A stretch of DNA of 64,000 nucleotides. Source: Negativicutes bacterium. Its GTDB lineage: Bacteria > Bacillota > Negativicutes > Anaeromusales > Anaeromusaceae. The translations under genes were made by a program, and so were the position numbers. This document shows, piece after piece, positions 61,420 to 64,000 of the stretch. Positions within the stretch are counted from its first letter, which is position 1, and each line of letters opens with the position of its first letter. The notes beneath the pieces are model-generated. The model was not told where the DNA came from, searched no databases, and saw nothing but the letters and a program-made list of their open reading frames with translations. Location: positions 32,483-96,482 of the forward strand of contig SAAJ01000006.1 in assembly GCA_009929485.1 (NCBI GenBank). The letters are read 5' to 3'.

Positions 61420-62979
61420 ATGTCTGCATCTCCTGCTATTTTTCTTTGTGAACCATTCACCAAGTCTTGTGGAGAACTGCAGCCGGAACCCTGCGGGTTA
61501 ATTATTTTTGGAGCTTCCGGCGATTTGACGCGTCGGAAGCTTCTTCCCGCCTTATGGCGCCTCTACCAGCGTCGGCGCCTTCCGGCCCGCTTCTACATCC
61601 TAGGCTGCGCCCGCAGCGCCTATACGCCGGAAGAATTTCGCCTGAGCTTGCAAAAAGCTCTCCCTCTGGACTCAACTGCAAATGAGGCCGAGATCACTGC
61701 CTTCTTCAAGCATATCGATTATCTATCTGGCGATTATAGCAGCCTTGTATTTTATGAAGAATTGAAAGAAAAGCTAAAACATCTGGATGAATATCATCAA
61801 TTAAAAGGAAATCATCTTTTCTATTTGGCAACGCCCCCAAACCTAACGGAAGATATTGTTTCCGGTTTAGGCAGCTGCGGTCTTGCAGCACAACACACCT
61901 CTTCTTTGCCGCTGCGTTGGTCACGCCTAATTGTAGAAAAACCCTTTGGCACTTCCCTGTCTACAGCGCTGGCTCTCAACCATATTCTCTATCAGCATTG
62001 GACAGAAGATCAACTTTACCGCATTGACCACTACCTAGGTAAAGAAACCGTACAAAACATTCTGGTAACCCGTTTTGCCAACCTATTTTTCGCCCCCCTA
62101 TGGAATCAACAATATATCGAGCACGTTCAAATTACCGTTTCCGAAGACTTAGGCGTAGAAAAAAGGGCTGGCTATTATGAGCAAGCCGGCGCTTTAAGGG
62201 ACATGTTTCAAAATCACATGCTGCAGCTTTTAGCCATGGTCGCCATGGAACCGCCAGCTATCTTCAACGCAGATCGTTATCGAGACGAAAAAGTTAAGGT
62301 CTTGCGCGCCATCCGTTTTTTGAACGAAGAAGACATTGCCGCCTCGGTCATCCGCGGTCAATATACGGCTTCCGCGAAAGCTCCCGGTTATAAAGAGGAA
62401 GCCGGCGTCGCTGCAAGCTCTTCAACCGAAACATTTGTCGCTCTCAAATTGTATGTTGATAATTGGCGTTGGGCTGGCGTCCCGTTTTATTTACGCTCTG
62501 GAAAACGTCTAGCCGCTCGCTGTACGGAAATAGCCATTACCTTTAAAGAAGTCCCTCACAGCATTTTTTCTCCTCTTACGCCTCAAGATTTAACGCAAAA
62601 CACCTTGGTCTTCACCATACAACCGGAAGAAGGCATTCATGTAAACCTCCAGGCCAAACGGCCTGGTCCCAAGCTTTGCATGAGCCAGTTAAAGCTGCAT
62701 GTCCGTTATCAAGAACTCGATCATCAGCAAGACAGCATGGACGCTTACGAGCGTCTTTTACTCGACGCCATCTGTGGTGATCAAACCTTATTTGTACGTA
62801 ATGATGATATCGAAGCAGCTTGGTCTGTTTTTCAGCCGGTTCTTGATTACTGGCAAGAGCAGCCGCAGCGCTCCCCTCTGCATGAGTATGCCTGCGGAAG
62901 CCAAGGTCCTGCGGCGGCATCCTCCTTGTTTTCTGCCGGCCATGCCGGCTGGCGGAACATTCCAGGAGGAGCTTTATGA
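61420..62979 (+). CDS. zwf: glucose-6-phosphate 1-dehydrogenase
   Basis: Oxidises glucose-6-phosphate to the lactone with NADP+, the entry to the oxidative pentose phosphate pathway. The dinucleotide motif IIFGASGDLTRRKLLPAL (about 28-45) and the substrate/active-site motif RIDHYLGKETVQN with catalytic His are present. IVEKPFG and VPFYLRSGKRL follow. 519 residues with a ~25-residue N-terminal extension rich in Cys and Pro. It overlaps pgl by four bases. Confidence 0.96.
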   Translation: MSASPAIFLCEPFTKSCGELQPEPCGLIIFGASGDLTRRKLLPALWRLYQRRRLPARFYILGCARSAYTPEEFRLSLQKALPLDSTANEAEITAFFKHIDYLSGDYSSLVFYEELKEKLKHLDEYHQLKGNHLFYLATPPNLTEDIVSGLGSCGLAAQHTSSLPLRWSRLIVEKPFGTSLSTALALNHILYQHWTEDQLYRIDHYLGKETVQNILVTRFANLFFAPLWNQQYIEHVQITVSEDLGVEKRAGYYEQAGALRDMFQNHMLQLLAMVAMEPPAIFNADRYRDEKVKVLRAIRFLNEEDIAASVIRGQYTASAKAPGYKEEAGVAASSSTETFVALKLYVDNWRWAGVPFYLRSGKRLAARCTEIAITFKEVPHSIFSPLTPQDLTQNTLVFTIQPEEGIHVNLQAKRPGPKLCMSQLKLHVRYQELDHQQDSMDAYERLLLDAICGDQTLFVRNDDIEAAWSVFQPVLDYWQEQPQRSPLHEYACGSQGPAAASSLFSAGHAGWRNIPGGAL

Positions 62980-63713
62980 AGTGGCACTGCCTTCCAGAGG
63001 CATCGCTATTATTTCAAGAAGCGGTCCTGCAATTAGAAACAACAATCCGTTGCTTATTACAAAAAGAAAACCGCCCGCTTACCCTCTTCTTATCCGGCGG
63101 TTCCACGCTGTTGTCTCTTTATCAGAAATGGCTGGCATCCTCGCAGCTTTCGCCGAAAGAATGGGAACAAATTCATTTTTTCTGGGGCGACGAGAGAATG
63201 GTACCGTCCCAAGATTCACGCAGCAACGCAGGTTCAGCCACGCGAGTTTTCCTTGATCCCCTAGGAATTCCACCGCAGAACATTCATTACTACCCCGCCA
63301 CAGGCTCCGCCGCCAGCCGCGCTAAGCGGCATGAAGCATATCTTCGTTGCTTTTTAAACCGCCTGGATAGCAAGGGGCCTGATATTTTACTTCTCGGCAT
63401 GGGCACCGACGGTCACACTGCGTCTTTATTTCCCTACAGCCGCTCTCTACGCACGCAACGCTGGTGTGTTGATGCGCCATCACCCATCGACGCCACAAGA
63501 CGCTTAACCTTGACCTTGCCTTTTTTAAACCGCAGCAGTCACATTTTCCTCTTGGTCACAGGTTCCGCTAAACATCAGCTGTTGCGAAACTGGCCCCACC
63601 GCCCTCTGCCGCCTGCAGCCGTACCAGCGTACTCTTTACGGCAGCAGAATTTGCATATTTTCTGCGATTTGCCACCAAAAGAAGAACCGAACGCAGAAGG
63701 GCACGACAATTGA
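62976..63713 (+). CDS. pgl: 6-phosphogluconolactonase
   Basis: Hydrolyses 6-phosphogluconolactone, the step after Zwf. The motifs FLSGGSTLLSLYQ (substrate phosphate loop), HFFWGDERMVP, SNAG and DILLLGMGTDGHTASLFPYS are clear. 245 residues. Its stop codon lies inside the dispersed repeat AATTGAACAAGAGT at 63708-63721, so its 3' end may have been formed by a repeat insertion. Confidence 0.95.
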   Translation: MKWHCLPEASLLFQEAVLQLETTIRCLLQKENRPLTLFLSGGSTLLSLYQKWLASSQLSPKEWEQIHFFWGDERMVPSQDSRSNAGSATRVFLDPLGIPPQNIHYYPATGSAASRAKRHEAYLRCFLNRLDSKGPDILLLGMGTDGHTASLFPYSRSLRTQRWCVDAPSPIDATRRLTLTLPFLNRSSHIFLLVTGSAKHQLLRNWPHRPLPPAAVPAYSLRQQNLHIFCDLPPKEEPNAEGHDN

Positions 63714-63743
63714 ACAAGAGTAGAGTGAGTAGAGTGAGAACAC
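63708..63743 (+). repeat. dispersed intergenic repeat, copy D
   Basis: AATTGAACAAGAGT is identical to 45008-45021, followed by GAGTGAGTAGAGTGAGAACAC. Its first bases supply the pgl stop codon. GTGAGAACAC (63734-63743) is the inverted match of GTGTTCTCAC at 63905-63914. Confidence 0.6.
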
Positions 63744-63804
63744 GCAGGAGAAAAACAAAATACGTGATTTTTCACAGGAGCAAGAAGTCTCCCACTTATT
63801 AAAC

Positions 63805-63850
63805 AAGCACGCCCGAAGCGTATCACTACGCTCCGGGCGTGCTTTTCTTT
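63805..63850 (+). terminator. terminator after pgl
   Basis: An 18-bp stem with one mismatch (arms 63805-63822 and 63827-63844), a 4-base loop and TTTTCTTT. Confidence 0.85.
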
Positions 63851-63867
63851 GCCTTTCATTTTCTTCC

Positions 63868-63914
63868 TTAACCCTCAGTCGCACCCTCCCTTTACTCCCT
63901 ATGAGTGTTCTCAC
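63868..63914 (-). repeat. dispersed intergenic repeat, inverted copy E
   Basis: On the minus strand this reads GTGAGAACAC through GGAGGGTGCGACTGAGGGTT. The last 22 bases (63868-63889) match 45035-45056 with two differences. I see no gene between 63714 and the window end. Confidence 0.6.
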
Positions 63915-63937
63915 AAACTCAAAACCCTTGAATTTAC

Positions 63938-63966
63938 AGGCCTCGTAATGAGGTCTTTTTATTTTA
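63938..63966 (+). terminator. hairpin with T-run at the window end
   Basis: Stem AGGCCTC/GAGGTCT (one G-T pair) with a 5-base loop and TTTTTATTTT. It could end a plus-strand transcript or a short repeat-borne RNA; no partner gene is visible. Confidence 0.55.
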
Positions 63967-64000
63967 CCTCCCAACATAGAGCGGAAAATTAGTGAAGAAA

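Noticed and set aside
55418..63713. Genomic island or prophage after the strand switch at 55.4 kb
   Set aside because: Genes are housekeeping (rsmD, coaD, zwf, pgl); there is no integrase, and tRNA-Pro is intact with no partial copy marking an attachment site.

Overview
The window is chromosomal DNA from a Gram-positive-lineage (Firmicutes/Bacillota) anaerobe. It carries a PolC-type replicase, DivIVA, SepF, two T-boxes, a PyrR attenuator, a c-di-AMP riboswitch and strong AGGAGG ribosome sites, with TTG and GTG starts common. MurE has the meso-diaminopimelate motif. An anaerobic ribonucleotide reductase and a DUF881/small-basic-protein pair beside ftsZ fit the Negativicutes best (Sporomusa/Selenomonas/Anaeromusa relatives). 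That placement is my inference from gene content and was not tested by a search. Almost all genes are housekeeping. I found no phage, insertion sequence, CRISPR array or recognisable defence system.

Layout. Positions 1-4863 (minus strand) hold a late division block: yggS-sepF-proC-ylmH-divIVA, then ileS (cut by the window edge) behind its own T-box. Positions 4947-18863 (minus) hold the division and cell-wall cluster: mraZ-rsmH-ftsL, then murE-murF-mraY-murD-murG-murC-ddl, then ftsQ-DUF881-sbp-ftsZ. The usual ftsI/spoVD, ftsW/spoVE, murB and ftsA are absent, and no spoIIGA-sigE-sigG follows ftsZ. Positions 19.1-24.7 kb hold redox and housekeeping genes (DUF1858, thioredoxin, plsY, der, cobO, a DUF512 radical SAM protein). 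Positions 24.8-32.5 kb hold tRNA-Val, a YibE/F membrane protein coupled to an alkaline phosphatase, an acyl-CoA dehydrogenase, a hydrolase, a riboswitch-controlled cell-wall protein, an M20 amidohydrolase and a siroheme-type protein.

Positions 32.5-43.2 kb contain a 44-residue membrane protein, thiol peroxidase behind a PerR/Fur-like palindrome, and a probable nrdR-nrdD-nrdG-polC operon joining dNTP synthesis to replication. The PolC lacks the internal proofreading exonuclease domain. A five-gene tRNA array, a CheY-like regulator, thiD, an unknown gene and tRNA-Trp follow. Positions 43.4-44.9 kb hold a T-box-controlled transporter. Positions 45.2-55.2 kb hold a second tRNA-Gly and the complete pyrimidine operon pyrB-pyrC-carA-carB-pyrK-pyrD-pyrF-pyrE with a PyrR-type attenuator.

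From 55.4 kb the genes run mainly on the plus strand: a secreted CAP protein, rsmD-coaD-coiled-coil protein, a DUF4127 protein, an NlpC/P60 hydrolase (minus), a Fur-boxed 48-residue small protein, tRNA-Pro, an unknown 137-residue protein, and zwf-pgl. Three intergenic stretches (45.0, 59.3 and 63.7 kb) share dispersed repeats. The most interesting items are the exonuclease-less PolC, the Fur-boxed orphan small protein, the stripped-down division cluster, the T-box transporter and the repeat family. None amounts to a clearly new system.
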